Notes: generated by a model from the letters alone, not told the origin. Counted from the first letter of the stretch, positions 11,701 through 18,715 are shown. The stretch is DNA of 34,524 bases from a virus (IMGVR_UViG_3300009161_000133:1-34524); one strand, 5' to 3'. Program-made: numbers and translations.

Positions 11701-14700
11701 ACTATTAACGAACAATCTATCAGCGCCATTAGTATTAAATGACATGTATCCAGCACCACCATTAACTATAGCGAGATTGTTTCCTGCTTTTTGAATATAA
11801 AAATTTGCCGTGGAATTTCTTAATGCTAATAATGCATCTGTACTGCCATAAACCTCTAACAATCCACGATTAGTTGAGCCATAAGTAAACGATGTTGTGC
11901 CTACGCCAACATATCCATTTGAATCGATACGAACTCTTTCTGCTCCACCCGCATGGAATAAAATTGGATTGCTAGTATCTGCTACGATATGCATCCTATC
12001 ATAGCTATACAACATTGAACCAGAGCCTACTACTCCAGCATAGTTATAACCAGTTCCGTTTCTTGATAGTTGAACATTTCTAGTTCCATCTGTTATACTT
12101 AATCCATCTGATGTACTACCTAAAGCAGAATCAGAAGCGACTCCAATTGATAATTTAGTGTTAGGAATTATGGTTCCTATTCCTAAATTGCCCCCATTCT
12201 TTAATGTAACCTGCTGAGAACCAGAACCTGCTGCACCGAAAATTAAATCTCCACCATTTGTATGCAAACGAACATTATTTGATCCAGCTTCTCTTCTGAT
12301 TCCATGAGAATTGTTTCCAAGGAAAAACCCTCCTTCTACAGCGTTACTATTAACATCAGATACGACGTAGCCTCTAATATCTAATTTATTAACTGGATTT
12401 GTAGTACCGATACCGACATTACCATTATTATCAATAACCATTTTTGTGGTTAATGTGCCTAGTGTATCAGTATTTGTTTTGAATGCTAAAACACCTTGTA
12501 AATTTGTTCCTTTCCAAATTTGTTCAATCTGAGCAGGTTCCCATCCATCCGATACACGATAAAATCTTATTTTTGTTCCACTTCCTAATGAAGTTGCATC
12601 TGATGCGACTAATGTAGTATTACCTATAACATGCAGTTTATCAACAGGATTAGTTGTACCTATACCAACCTTACCATCATAAGTAAATGAAACTAAATCT
12701 GTAGCAGGATTTGCTAACGTATTTCCTCCTACAAGAGTAAAAGTATTTAAATCAGTAAACTTAAATCCAAAATCATATGCTGAAGCAGTATTGTTTTGAA
12801 ATATTATTGGACGAGAGCCATTAGCTCCTACGAAATAAGAAGTACTAGATGCGTCTGCATTTACAGTTATTCCATTTGCGAAACCCGCGCTTCCATTTAC
12901 ATCTAATTTATAAGCAGGGATTGTAGAACCTATGCCTACATTACCATTTGGGAAAACAGACCTATTATTCGCTCCACCGCTATCAGCGTAAATTCCGAAA
13001 AACTCTGAAGTGCTTGCACTATTATTAGCTACTGCAATGGTAAATGGATGAGTAGCATCATATATAGAAGAAATAGTTGCAAAGTAAGATCCGGGGCCGC
13101 TCGCAGTTTGGAGTCTTAATTGAGTTCCATTTGAATGAACCGTTAAAACTCCAGTTGGAACAGTAGTGCCAATTCCAACGTTACCATTTGTATCTATTGT
13201 TAAGCGTTGTGCATTTGCTGTATAAAGATAAAGATTATCAGCAGAGTAACTTATTATGCCAGCACTATTAGTACTATTTGAAAATTTTATAGCAGTGAAA
13301 CCCGCAGAAGAGGCTATATGTAATTTTTGTTCTGGAGCCGTAATCCCAATACCAAGATTACCGGCGGTATTCAAGGTCATGTTTTCGCTGCCATTTATCC
13401 CAAAAGCAATACCGCTTGTATATGAAGTTAAAAATAACTTTCTTGAAGACGATTCTATTCTATTTGTAATTCCGTCCCACTGACCTATTATAATAGCAGA
13501 GCTATCTGTACTAGATTCAATGGTCTGTCTAATGTTCGATCCATAAAGGTGTAATTTATGAGATGGGCTGGTGCCAATACCTAAACTTCCATCTATTTTT
13601 AAAGCCCCCGCTGCTGATCTATACAAGTTAGCAGAAGCATCACCTCCAAAAGTTATACCGCTTGCTGCTGAAGCAGAACCCGCACCGCCAATTGACAGGA
13701 GAGTAGATGGAGCTAATCCTATACCCAAATATCCATTAGCATCTACTCTTAATCTTTCTACATTATTGGTATAAATTCCAAGTACATTTACTGAAGAAGC
13801 TGCTCTTAAACTTACGTTATCACTCGCACCGAATCCGTAGATTTCATTTGTAGAAGATCTTATCGTACCTGCAACATCCAATTGAACAGCAGGATTTGTT
13901 TTTCCTATTCCTACATAATTAGTTGCTACATTAAAATTAACTGGCGAGGCTAATGGATAAACTCCTGTAGAAGCAAAACCAAAGTTTGCTCCTGTAGTTT
14001 GATACATTCCCCAACCTTGAGAATAATCATCCACATTTCTTGTAGTGATGCAATCAACAGTAAATCTATAATAATATCTAGATGTATCAGTAGGATTACC
14101 AAAGCAAATTTGCATATAGCCATTTGCATCTTTTGCAAGGTACTTTGATGTCCCATCGTTTCCTAAATCAATTAAAGAATAATTAACAGGCGCACTGGAT
14201 GCACCGTAATCATAAAAAACAACTTTAAAATCATAAAGAGAAGAATTCCCATAACCATATCCTTTAACATGAACAATTGCCATCTCATAAGAGGTACCTA
14301 GTAGAAATGGCGTTTTAACAACATAACCACCATTACTAAAATTATCTAAATTATAAGTAACAATGTTTTTATATTCTTGGATATTAGATGAACCAGAAGG
14401 TCTGTGCGAAAATGAGCCATTTACTCTTAATTTAGTATTCGGATTATTGGTCCCTATGCCAACATTTATGCCATTGTCGTATAGGTTTCCGGTAACTAAT
14501 TGTTTAGTGCCGCTCCAGCGAGGGACGTAGTTGGATACTCCAACTCCAGAAAGGAAAGTGTTACCTGCGTAACCACTCAGAGTGTTAATCTTCGTATCAA
14601 GGACCGAACCAGTTGCAGCTAAGTTCGTTATCGTCGCGAAGGTCGCATTTGAGTAACCACTCAGAGTGTTGATCTTCGTATCAAGGACCGAACCTGTGGC

Positions 14701-16188
14701 AGCTAGGTTGGTATTGGTCGTGTTAATCTTAGTGTCAAGGACGGAACCAGTTGCAGCTAGGTTAAGGATCGTTGCAAAGCTACTGTTGGAGTAACCGCTC
14801 AAGGCGTTGATCTTCGTATCAAGGACCGAACCAGTTGCAGCTAAGTTAAGGATTGTCGCAAAGTTCGCGTTGGAATAACCACTCAGAGTGTTGATCTTCG
14901 TATCAAGAGTCGAACCTGTGGCAGCTAGGTTGGTATTGGTCGTGTTAATCTTAGTGTCAAGGGTAGAACCTGTGGCAGCTAAGTTCGTTATCGTCGCGAA
15001 GGTACTGTTGGAGTAACCGCTCAGAGTGTTAATCTTCGTATCAAGAGTCGAACCTGTGGCAGCTAGGTTCGTGTTCGTAGTGTTAATCTTAGTGTCAAGG
15101 GTTGAACCTGTAGCAGCAATGTTTCCGCTCAAAGAAGTGATCGTTGGGGAGATTATCCCTATAGCGACCTCTAAAGATCCGTCTGTCTTAATTCTTGAGC
15201 TAGATATCCTATACAGGTTAGCGCTAGCGTCTCCACCAAACGTTATGCCGCTTGCGGCAGAAGTAGAACCTGCATCGCCAACACCAATGAGAGTTGCAGG
15301 GCTATTTAATCCTACACCTAAGCGACCTGCGGCAGTAAGGGTCATCTTAGACACCTGATTTGGTCTAAAAAACAAATCATTATTTCCAATAGTATCAAGA
15401 AACCCTTGACCATCCCATCTAACTACTTCACCACCCGAAATCCTTATGCTACCTATGACATGAAGTTTATCAGAAGGATTAGTCGTCCCTATACCAACAT
15501 TTCCTTCGACGAGTAAACCATTTGCTGGAGCAGATACATTGTAACTATTTGAGCCAATACTTGCGGCCCCAATTACTGATAGCTTATTAGTTGGATTACT
15601 CGTACCAACACCAATTTTATTGTTAATTAAAACAAAGTCTCCACTTCCATACTGCCCAGCTATCACTCTATCGTCTGCAAAAACTTCCAGCACTGGAAGT
15701 CCTGCTGAATTGTTTACTGACATTAACGAATCGCTGAGATCGTCAACGATGGAAAATAAAGTTCCATTTGTGCCATCTGTTCTAAGAACAGTTTCGCCAG
15801 CAACGGTTGAAACGACATGGAGTTTTCCGTTAGGCACGTTAGTCCCTATTCCGACATTTGTGCCATTGTCGTATAGATTTCCAGTAACTAATAGTTTAGC
15901 TCCATTCCAACGAGGAACATAGTTAGTTACTCCAGATCCAGATATGAAAGTTTGATTTACATAACCGCTAAGAGAATTTATTCTATTATTTAATAAAGTT
16001 CCAGTAGCAGCAATTTGCCCACTTAATGAAGACAAGTCAGAGATGCTTGAATCCGCTTGCCACATCACGCCTGATGTAGTCGAGGTCAAAACTTGACCGG
16101 CAGTTCCTAAACGATTAGAATAGTCAAATATAAAACCAGAAATTTGAATTCCTGTCGTTAGAACTTCATCTATTGCGAATTGAGCCAT
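2713..16188 (-). CDS. Giant tail fibre / virion surface protein, 4491 residues
   Basis: One intact frame of 4491 codons starts at MAQFAIDEV. The shaft holds more than 40 VGIGTTxP..KLxV units counted by eye, interleaved with seven copies of an ASGITFGGDASANLYR module. There are eight copies of an LAATGSxLDTKIN unit at residues about 351-540, two more near 3086-3136 and a degenerate one near residue 55; these may form trimeric coiled or beta-turn stalks. Non-repetitive inserts near residues 596-756, 1639-1806 and 3186-3363 look like globular domains. The last about 125 residues (motif SLEGPENGVYYRG, later AERKDV) resemble the C-terminal domain I recall from fibre-like proteins of marine T4-like phages. 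No SDxRLK chaperone (peptidase S74) motif is present. The likely role is a long surface fibre for host attachment. A terminator just upstream implies its own promoter or read-through. Length and the mosaic of base composition are unusual. Confidence 0.9.
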   Translation of the reverse strand: MAQFAIDEVLTTGIQISGFIFDYSNRLGTAGQVLTSTTSGVMWQADSSISDLSSLSGQIAATGTLLNNRINSLSGYVNQTFISGSGVTNYVPRWNGAKLLVTGNLYDNGTNVGIGTNVPNGKLHVVSTVAGETVLRTDGTNGTLFSIVDDLSDSLMSVNNSAGLPVLEVFADDRVIAGQYGSGDFVLINNKIGVGTSNPTNKLSVIGAASIGSNSYNVSAPANGLLVEGNVGIGTTNPSDKLHVIGSIRISGGEVVRWDGQGFLDTIGNNDLFFRPNQVSKMTLTAAGRLGVGLNSPATLIGVGDAGSTSAASGITFGGDASANLYRISSSRIKTDGSLEVAIGIISPTITSLSGNIAATGSTLDTKINTTNTNLAATGSTLDTKINTLSGYSNSTFATITNLAATGSTLDTKINTTNTNLAATGSTLDTKINTLSGYSNANFATILNLAATGSVLDTKINALSGYSNSSFATILNLAATGSVLDTKINTTNTNLAATGSVLDTKINTLSGYSNATFATITNLAATGSVLDTKINTLSGYAGNTFLSGVGVSNYVPRWSGTKQLVTGNLYDNGINVGIGTNNPNTKLRVNGSFSHRPSGSSNIQEYKNIVTYNLDNFSNGGYVVKTPFLLGTSYEMAIVHVKGYGYGNSSLYDFKVVFYDYGASSAPVNYSLIDLGNDGTSKYLAKDANGYMQICFGNPTDTSRYYYRFTVDCITTRNVDDYSQGWGMYQTTGANFGFASTGVYPLASPVNFNVATNYVGIGKTNPAVQLDVAGTIRSSTNEIYGFGASDNVSLRAASSVNVLGIYTNNVERLRVDANGYLGIGLAPSTLLSIGGAGSASAASGITFGGDASANLYRSAAGALKIDGSLGIGTSPSHKLHLYGSNIRQTIESSTDSSAIIIGQWDGITNRIESSSRKLFLTSYTSGIAFGINGSENMTLNTAGNLGIGITAPEQKLHIASSAGFTAIKFSNSTNSAGIISYSADNLYLYTANAQRLTIDTNGNVGIGTTVPTGVLTVHSNGTQLRLQTASGPGSYFATISSIYDATHPFTIAVANNSASTSEFFGIYADSGGANNRSVFPNGNVGIGSTIPAYKLDVNGSAGFANGITVNADASSTSYFVGANGSRPIIFQNNTASAYDFGFKFTDLNTFTLVGGNTLANPATDLVSFTYDGKVGIGTTNPVDKLHVIGNTTLVASDATSLGSGTKIRFYRVSDGWEPAQIEQIWKGTNLQGVLAFKTNTDTLGTLTTKMVIDNNGNVGIGTTNPVNKLDIRGYVVSDVNSNAVEGGFFLGNNSHGIRREAGSNNVRLHTNGGDLIFGAAGSGSQQVTLKNGGNLGIGTIIPNTKLSIGVASDSALGSTSDGLSITDGTRNVQLSRNGTGYNYAGVVGSGSMLYSYDRMHIVADTSNPILFHAGGAERVRIDSNGYVGVGTTSFTYGSTNRGLLEVYGSTDALLALRNSTANFYIQKAGNNLAIVNGGAGYMSFNTNGADRLFVNSAGNIGIGLTVPTDKIQISGGGISFTTSTGLAVPMIGIVLPTNVAYIGPYNSPADGNSPTVVAFNQAASVQQTWFYASGRIAMVLNRQGRFHIGDNNNAPPALLNVGPTSSVAATGGMSFGNDASANLYRSAASTIKTDGSLSVAGLIYSNNNGYYSSVSKATTANWGQYTTILGDNSNSNQLIQVTVAGGNVTWNGIFTANATNSYRPTEIWGNVKLLECSTYNCNVDDVVLNIMSTTGTDAYAPVALVLKTNGAVNGGNGTGYANTVTVTLNGQFPSSFALSSNSWTLPYAYLTATSANTKQIYSSEAGRVGIGTSNPVQKFQVEGTAGNPALNGATQAGIVRISNATDNAILDFGIRAGGLGAWIQSTDETSLSTNYPLLLNPNGGNVGIGTTSPSGIFHAANLGTANTTADNFSAYFSSVNRNASIFLLAKNTEGSAFYFGDGDSNTVGALVYEHTANYLRVDVSGSERMRIVSDGKVGIGTISPAELLDIAASADNSAVAGPKVNFKKGATTKAVIGIGGNYLGQATQTDDLIFRNDAGNILFGFAGAEKMRIASNGNVGIATTLPGYSLQIGQNTSGNNTDYSLGILRHGTLSFPSSWTSNPAFKIIDLVDGGPSNVDINGIINLELPRFQASDTNSEKASLFTITYDSALGPLRVDGKGNTWIGYDRTATGINTSTFSSLIYGGLAVGSNYQTTTLSNGQAIFEGNVGVGITNPLVKFVVNGGTVNTATYTSSEARIADGSLHLMKTAAGGIFESIRAMNADTTAGTTVRFLAASTSDPFNNANGGKVFIDAIRTATNMDLAFSLNDVAGAAPVERVRFMGNGNVGIGITTPLQKLQVDGVVGSPASVGVTQSGIFRISNTTDNAVLDFGIRIAGSGAWIQSTDETSLAANYPLLLNPNGGNVGIGTLVPADKLHVIGNIRINGGDILNWGGQAFIQTIGANDMFFRPNSTLRMILTAVGNLGLGVLAPATLLSVGGAGSTSAASGITFGADSQANLYRISSSRIKTDGNFTIDGQGGGATSLVLNRSSTSSENGMTFNTAGVPDWYFYVNDATSNLQIQRPGENDATPRVRFDGSNSNVLFNLGGGNVGVGTDSPNYKLDVIGSVRASGELISEGNNTRLSLFRNNGINYFDWASGQSLYLSTQTSVGGAGRNTLMTVTSGGRVGIGSVNPTDYLDFGAAGRNIVFAYAAYGEILNSAASIIGNNVKASPTGNSQVRRFASTPDAGNFIKLIYNKGVTFHTNITSALNTDISEDANERMRINLSGDVGIGTISPVSRLDVNGAISLSGYLFADRFSFYHRVWEPGGNPAFYLGDNNDPTNYYDNNSHIFRARGAGAERMRITSAGNVGIGTVVASRRIHAYTATGPVMRLESSGSNASIEFAPSLAGNGLYNWLVGAQQNISNAFEITPSTAINGTTYSNPALLITSAGNVGIGTTNPITKFHVYAASNGNNWAAFAGNVGATLPSAYTYGVLIGSNYSNGFSESNIVWGNGISSNQYFAIGRASGSGFYSEQLRIDVNGDVGIGNINPTTLLSVGSAGSTSAASGITFGGDASANLYRISSSRIKTDGSLEAAVGIISPTITSLSGNIAATGSTLDTKINTLSGYSNATFATITNLAATGSVLDTKINTLSGYAGNTFLSGVGVSNYVPRWSGTKQLVTGSIYDNGTDVGISTISPGAKLDVVGAVRMPVIRQSTTLYAGTDIIDDNSTRTVYFNIPEGGNNPARYFKVARIKITSNYHNVSLNGYFTTTNSALHVGFERKVEFDFIAYAATNPGAPQVTYLKRGPDTTNVLVYAVPDGGGAGTTYYDVYIKNGWYNDTNGELAIRVGYSSAVTVWQAGLDSGTSAPVDTLVNPNSNYAFDTAGNVGIGTTNPATLLHVDTAGADARIRVSAGANTVQGGMIANTGTSLVYAGSVTNHGFSLRTNDTDRVRIDTNGNVGIGTASTIGKLDVYDNTDGPLLSYVRNLNAGSNAYTAFVLRRDGGNNGIVLFTNSSTRSTDGGTGNSTIRTDYGNLLLGAGGSQHILTTAGNVGIGTTNPTQRLEVQGNAQIGNDSVTNIGLKITRLNGGIRTSEHTYHSSQNSPWYTYGQNLNWTNELAGTVESTQAYRPYFEAFAPAVGYKTFGFMNVTTGAFTNANMVNSLVLKSDGYVGLGTTNPNYQLTVIGANQATANVTDAGNKGGSILVGSSVNATNQGGSVLFATLNDAGNYTPQSAIKSLFLNGNGYGLGDLAFSSRRATGDTSLTESVRFTYDGKVGIGTNTPTTLLSVGGAGSTLPASGITFGGDASANLYRSAAGTLKTDGRLNIVGDASASTPDLFFNGAGGFGSAGGQVRAFSPNNTTLSWYWDDTQFTYNNFPLRIVDGSSNVLVYFSATANSYVNGGNLGVGTSTPSGKLHVVSTVAGATVLRADGTNGTLFSVVDDLSDSLMSVNNSAGLPVLEVFADDRVVAGQYGSGDFVLVNNKVGIGTSNPINKLSVVGNVSIGSNSYNISAPTNGLIVEGNVGIGTTSPDGKLSVLQSNTYSSFRSNGAGAYTYLSVGRTASELEMGVAGGFNQFFIGTAAGESVIKSLAGKMHLGYASNAPAITINTSNYVGLGTTNPVWSLDVSGTAVRSFASGTIEPGFIVDYASSNGYGGLFIHTNGVRKWRIGNVGDTDSTSPALYIWQEGVGARMYFRNNGYVGVGTTIPTHKLEVFNTANSQTYVRINNQNSGTSAYAGVDLQAYGGGWQVRVPASTTFANPLIFSFNESEKARITYDGKVGIGTASPTTLLSVGGPGSTSAASGLTFGGDAEANLYRSAEDTIKTDGSLIVAGNVTATNLISGNGTANYVTKWNGTKSVANSQIFDDGTYVGVNTITNTTYRLQVNGSFAATTKSFDIVHPTISGKRLTYASLEGPENGVYYRGQNNNNEISLPHYWSGLVHDDSITVNLTAVGRRKDGKIRNYSVDQIGHNKVYIYTDSNDNIYNYYYTIFAERKDVSKLVTERDME
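4165..4500 (-). repeat. Fibre module with VDDLSDSL motif, copy 2 (C-terminal side)
   Basis: This encodes residues about 3896-4008 of the giant fibre and matches the copy at 15480-15835 almost residue for residue (DGTNGTLFS, VDDLSDSLMSVNN, LEVFADDRV, QYGSGDFVL). At the DNA level many third-codon positions differ between the copies, so the duplication is old or the two copies were imported separately while the protein was conserved. Confidence 0.75.
6709..7090 (-). repeat. Long fibre repeat, copy B (two LAATG units plus flanks)
   Basis: This segment encodes the chain TFGGDASANLYR, two LAATGSxLDTKIN units and the VPRWSGTKQLVTG block. It is nearly identical in DNA to parts of 14503-15290. Over about 180 nt of the flanking part (6893-7083 against 15097-15282) I count roughly 13 differences. 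It is richer in G+C than the surrounding fibre sequence, suggesting recent duplication or gene conversion. Confidence 0.75.
14503..15290 (-). repeat. Long fibre repeat, copy A (eight LAATG units plus flanks)
   Basis: Eight near-identical units encode LAATG(S)(T/V)LDTKIN, alternating between a short linker (TTNT) and a long linker (LSGYSNxxFATI). The flanking blocks match copy B at 6709-7090 on both sides, so the two regions differ mainly in the number of units. Unit-number change by slippage or unequal recombination would alter fibre length without breaking the frame. Confidence 0.8.
15480..15835 (-). repeat. Fibre module with VDDLSDSL motif, copy 1 (N-terminal side)
   Basis: This encodes residues about 118-235 of the giant fibre, paired with 4165-4500. 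Protein identity is very high by eye while the DNA differs at many synonymous sites. Confidence 0.75.
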
Positions 16189-16201
16189 TTGTAAACCTTA
16201 A

Positions 16202-16220
16202 ACCTTATTATTAATTACAC
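16202..16220 (-). promoter_or_regulatory. GTGTAATTAATWATWAGG leader motif before the giant fibre gene
   Basis: Read on the minus strand, this 19-nt stretch matches 16 of 19 bases of the leader of the portal gene (25764-25782). It lies directly after the U-tract of the terminator and 13 nt before the fibre start codon. Its placement would suit a promoter or translation-start element for fibre expression. This is inference from two copies only. Confidence 0.3.
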
Positions 16221-16260
16221 AAAAAAATCTCTAGCTCCCTAAAAATCGAGAGCTAAAGAT
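16221..16260 (-). terminator. Rho-independent terminator after the 74-codon gene
   Basis: On the minus strand ATCTTTAGCTC (complement of 16250-16260) pairs over 11 bp, with one U-G wobble, with GAGCTAGAGAT (complement of 16227-16237). The loop is 12 nt and a run of seven T follows. The wobble favours minus-strand RNA. It separates the 117/74-codon gene pair from the fibre genes. Confidence 0.85.
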
Positions 16261-16290
16261 TGCGTTTTTAAGATTGCTATCTAATTTACA

Positions 16291-16515
16291 TTAGAGTTGC
16301 ATCTTCGGGAATGGAGGAATCTCTGGAGCCGTCGCTGAATTGACTACGCTTTGAAGAGCCGCAGTACACTTGTCAAGGTATACATGCTCATCGTAACTCA
16401 ATCGACTCTGACGAGCTAGGCCTACAAAAGTGTTTAAGGCAATTTGTGCAGTAGGATCTGGCAGGTCTTTAACGGATGGAGGTTGCTGTGGTTGCTGTTG
16501 ATTGGTCTGTTCCAT
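16291..16515 (-). CDS. Small Pro/Gln-rich phage protein, unknown function
   Basis: A 74-residue protein starts with MEQTNQQQPQQPP. The first about 20 residues are Gln/Pro-rich and probably disordered. The remainder (residues 23-60) is predicted by eye to be helical, ending in a Pro-rich tail (PEIPPFPK). GAAGGAAG lies about 13 nt before the ATG. It is 7 nt after the 117-codon gene, in the same short transcription unit between two terminators, and immediately ahead of the fibre genes. That position suggests a small virion or assembly protein. I do not recognise a family with certainty. Confidence 0.75.
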   Translation of the reverse strand: MEQTNQQQPQQPPSVKDLPDPTAQIALNTFVGLARQSRLSYDEHVYLDKCTAALQSVVNSATAPEIPPFPKMQL

Positions 16516-16522
16516 ATATTTA

Positions 16523-16876
16523 TTATCTTCCTTCGGCTAAAATTTTCTTTGCAATATCAGAGACGTTATTGTCACTGACTCTTTGATTTCCGGCTACTTT
16601 TAAATAAGAATTATTGTGTCTGCGAAATTCATTCAATAATCGCTCTCTCAACATCTTCATGTTATCTACAGGGATAAGACTCATCTTAAGGGCATGATTT
16701 TGGAGATCGCTTTTAGTCATGGCATTCAACTGACTCCAATACTCGTCTTCATTAAAAGTCCCGTATTTATCTGATCCAGAATCACCAAGAATTTGATCGA
16801 GAGTTTGGTACTGCTTCTCTTCAATCTTGGCATGAGTTTGATTTAGTTCTTCTAGAGCTTGCTTCTTTTTAGCCAT
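16523..16876 (-). CDS. Small protein with SAP-like helix-extension-helix motif
   Basis: A 117-residue protein. Residues about 53-85 (MTKSDLQNHALKMSLIP, then DNMKMLRERLLNEF) fit the SAP-type pattern: a Leu-rich helix, a short turn with Pro, and a second basic helix. SAP motifs usually bind nucleic acid. The N-terminal half is charged (Lys/Glu/Gln) and probably helical or disordered. It is the first gene after the strong terminator that follows the capsid gene, so it likely has its own promoter in the AT-rich 36 bases upstream (16877-16912). Role unknown; the motif assignment is by eye. Confidence 0.75.
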   Translation of the reverse strand: MAKKKQALEELNQTHAKIEEKQYQTLDQILGDSGSDKYGTFNEDEYWSQLNAMTKSDLQNHALKMSLIPVDNMKMLRERLLNEFRRHNNSYLKVAGNQRVSDNNVSDIAKKILAEGR

Positions 16877-16912
16877 ACCATATTCTAATATATATAAAGG
16901 AAAATATAAAAT

Positions 16913-16941
16913 AAAAAACCCCAGAGGGGTTACCTCTGGGG
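16913..16941 (-). terminator. Strong rho-independent terminator after the major capsid gene
   Basis: A perfect 9-bp stem, CCCCAGAGG (16919-16927) with CCTCTGGGG (16933-16941), encloses a 5-nt loop. On the minus strand it is followed by six T. It lies 22 nt past the capsid stop codon and closes the head operon. The other strand lacks a U-tract, so it acts leftward. Confidence 0.92.
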
Positions 16942-16963
16942 CTAAAACTAAGAGAGTTTTTAA

Positions 16964-18109
16964 TTAGTTGGTAATAACACCACCGACAGCGCGAGCATCG
17001 ACGCAAACGCGACCTTCCTCTAGGAATCCGTAGAAACCAGTCTTCTCTGCGCGAGAGATGAATTGGTCATCGGGGAGAACAGTGAGTTGTCCACCGCTCT
17101 CAGCGTTTGTAGCGACTGGGCGGACGAAGGCCTCACGGCTCAAATCAAGACCAATTGAGAGGTCATGAGAAGCAGTGGCGAAGGTGATAGCATTTGCATT
17201 ATTGATGTCAGTATAAGTGGTTACGTCAAATGAATCAAATAGAGTGTTATACTTTTGGTTCTTACCAAGTTCGATTAGCTCGATAATGTTGATACCGAAC
17301 AAGCTCTCCATTCCGCCGCCTCTATACAACTCAGTGCGAACATCTTCAGACAATTGAGTTTGGGTAGTGGAGCTAGTTGGGAAAATAGGATTAAATGAGA
17401 AAGCGCGAATCTTAGCCTTAATTTCTGGGCTAATAAAGAGGTCAGTCAATCCGCGAGCAGAGGCATCAGAAGGAGTACCATTAGCAAATGAAACATTAAT
17501 TCTCTTAAAGCGGAGAATCAAGTCATTCAAGCAGCCTAGATCAAAAGCTCTTGCGCCACCAACTGGAGCAATAAGATGCTTCAAAGCTCCAGAGGTTGAA
17601 TAAGAAGCTGAACGGCCATTCAAGGTAGCAGCAGCGCCGAGAGCCTTCAAGATAACAGCCCAAGCATTACGCTCTTGCTTAATAAGAACCTCTTGAGCCA
17701 TACGATCCAAAGCTCCACTAACTACGTCAAGACGAGCTTTACGAGCATACTTCTTATTGAAAGAAACAGCAGAGTCAAGACGGTAGGTGGCGAGCTTCAA
17801 CTCTTGGACTGGTTGATCCATGTAGTTGGAGGGTAGACCACCAGCAACATTTTGAGCCCAGACGGAAACTAGGCCAGCGGCCTCGTTGTAATAAAGATCA
17901 AGAGGATAAGAAGGACTATCGTCTTCGTTAAACTCCATGTCTTTGTAAATCATGCTGGCAGTACCAGCTTGAGCGAGGACCTTTTGGATAACTGGTCCTA
18001 CGAAAGCGGCCAAGGCTTCCATAGCTTCAGCAGCCTCAACTACATTGCGAGAACCAACCTTCTTGATTAGCTCTACTTGTTCTGGCGTATTTTTTAATTT
18101 AAGTCTCAT
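16964..18109 (-). CDS. Major capsid protein (probable HK97 fold)
   Basis: A 381-residue protein. Length, position directly after protease/scaffold and decoration-like genes, and the single strong terminator behind it are typical of a major capsid gene. The sequence has an Ala-rich helical N-terminal section (residues about 22-50). A mixed middle section follows, with long basic helices around LDRMAQEVLIKQERNAWAVI (about 133-152), comparable to a capsid spine helix. The C-terminal half is beta-rich and ends in GRVCVDARAVGG. No catalytic or binding motif is expected. The reading frame is cleaner and somewhat richer in G+C than its neighbours, as expected for a very highly expressed protein. The start lies behind an AT-rich leader (TTAATTACAATATG) without a Shine-Dalgarno sequence. 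It forms the icosahedral head shell. The call rests on context and general character rather than a diagnostic motif. Confidence 0.85.
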   Translation of the reverse strand: MRLKLKNTPEQVELIKKVGSRNVVEAAEAMEALAAFVGPVIQKVLAQAGTASMIYKDMEFNEDDSPSYPLDLYYNEAAGLVSVWAQNVAGGLPSNYMDQPVQELKLATYRLDSAVSFNKKYARKARLDVVSGALDRMAQEVLIKQERNAWAVILKALGAAATLNGRSASYSTSGALKHLIAPVGGARAFDLGCLNDLILRFKRINVSFANGTPSDASARGLTDLFISPEIKAKIRAFSFNPIFPTSSTTQTQLSEDVRTELYRGGGMESLFGINIIELIELGKNQKYNTLFDSFDVTTYTDINNANAITFATASHDLSIGLDLSREAFVRPVATNAESGGQLTVLPDDQFISRAEKTGFYGFLEEGRVCVDARAVGGVITN

Positions 18110-18145
18110 ATTGTAATTAATTAATTGGTTAGGTTAGTGGTTGTA

Positions 18146-18715
18146 TTATAGGTCGAGGTTCAATAGTGCATAACCATCATCATCAGCAGAACCTAGATAA
18201 ATTCCAACTTTAGCGCCACCAGTGCTACCATAGAGAGCAGTGTTGGTTTCCAATTCACCATTAGCATTAATGAAAGCAGAGTTACCAGCAGTAGCTCCAG
18301 TTGCATAAGCCAAGATGATGCCGCGCTTGAGAACTGGTACAGTTTGTCCAGAGACAACAGCACTCAATTCAGCAGCTTTACGAGGATTGTAGATTAGCTT
18401 CTCGCCATTTTCGTCAGTTTCGCGAACGTCATTGAGAAGAAGACCAATTACCTTGCCTAAATCGCCAGTGCCAGCAGTAGTAACGCGAGCAGTGGTAGAG
18501 TAACGATCAGAAACGACGTTAGAGTATGAAGCGCCAACGGAGGTAGCTGATGTGATATTTAGAGAGTCATCGGTATTTTTCCAACCGGCTCCAAGGACTT
18601 TAACGAAAGTTCCTTTATTTACAGTTTCGAGATCGAAAGCGAACATGTTGATAACTTCATGCTCACCATAACCACGAAATGGTTTAATTAATCTTTTAGT
18701 AGATGAATATGGCAT
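18146..18715 (-). CDS. Putative head decoration / capsid-stabilising protein
   Basis: A 189-residue protein lies between the protease/scaffold gene and the major capsid gene, the usual place for decoration or vertex proteins. The N-terminus has RGYGEHEVINMFAFD (residues 14-28), then a Gly/Ser/Thr/Val-rich body that reads as beta structure with no long helices, membrane segments or signal peptide. AGGAAAATAGTATG gives one of the few convincing ribosome-binding sites in this operon, which fits a product needed in high amount. It would coat or stabilise the shell formed by the next gene's product. A minor capsid or head-fibre role is also possible. Confidence 0.65.
   Translation of the reverse strand: MPYSSTKRLIKPFRGYGEHEVINMFAFDLETVNKGTFVKVLGAGWKNTDDSLNITSATSVGASYSNVVSDRYSTTARVTTAGTGDLGKVIGLLLNDVRETDENGEKLIYNPRKAAELSAVVSGQTVPVLKRGIILAYATGATAGNSAFINANGELETNTALYGSTGGAKVGIYLGSADDDGYALLNLDL

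Noticed and set aside
14569-15135. Array-like short repeats that could suggest CRISPR
   Set aside because: The repeats stay in one coding frame, encode LAATGSxLDTKIN units of the fibre and have no unique spacers of constant length.
1-16188. Many plus-strand open frames of 60-110 codons across the fibre genes
   Set aside because: They mirror the minus-strand repeats, have repetitive low-quality products and no leaders; they are shadows of the fibre frames.
1-16188. Retroelement-driven diversification of the fibres
   Set aside because: No reverse transcriptase gene and no template/variable repeat pair with adenine-specific changes are visible in the window.
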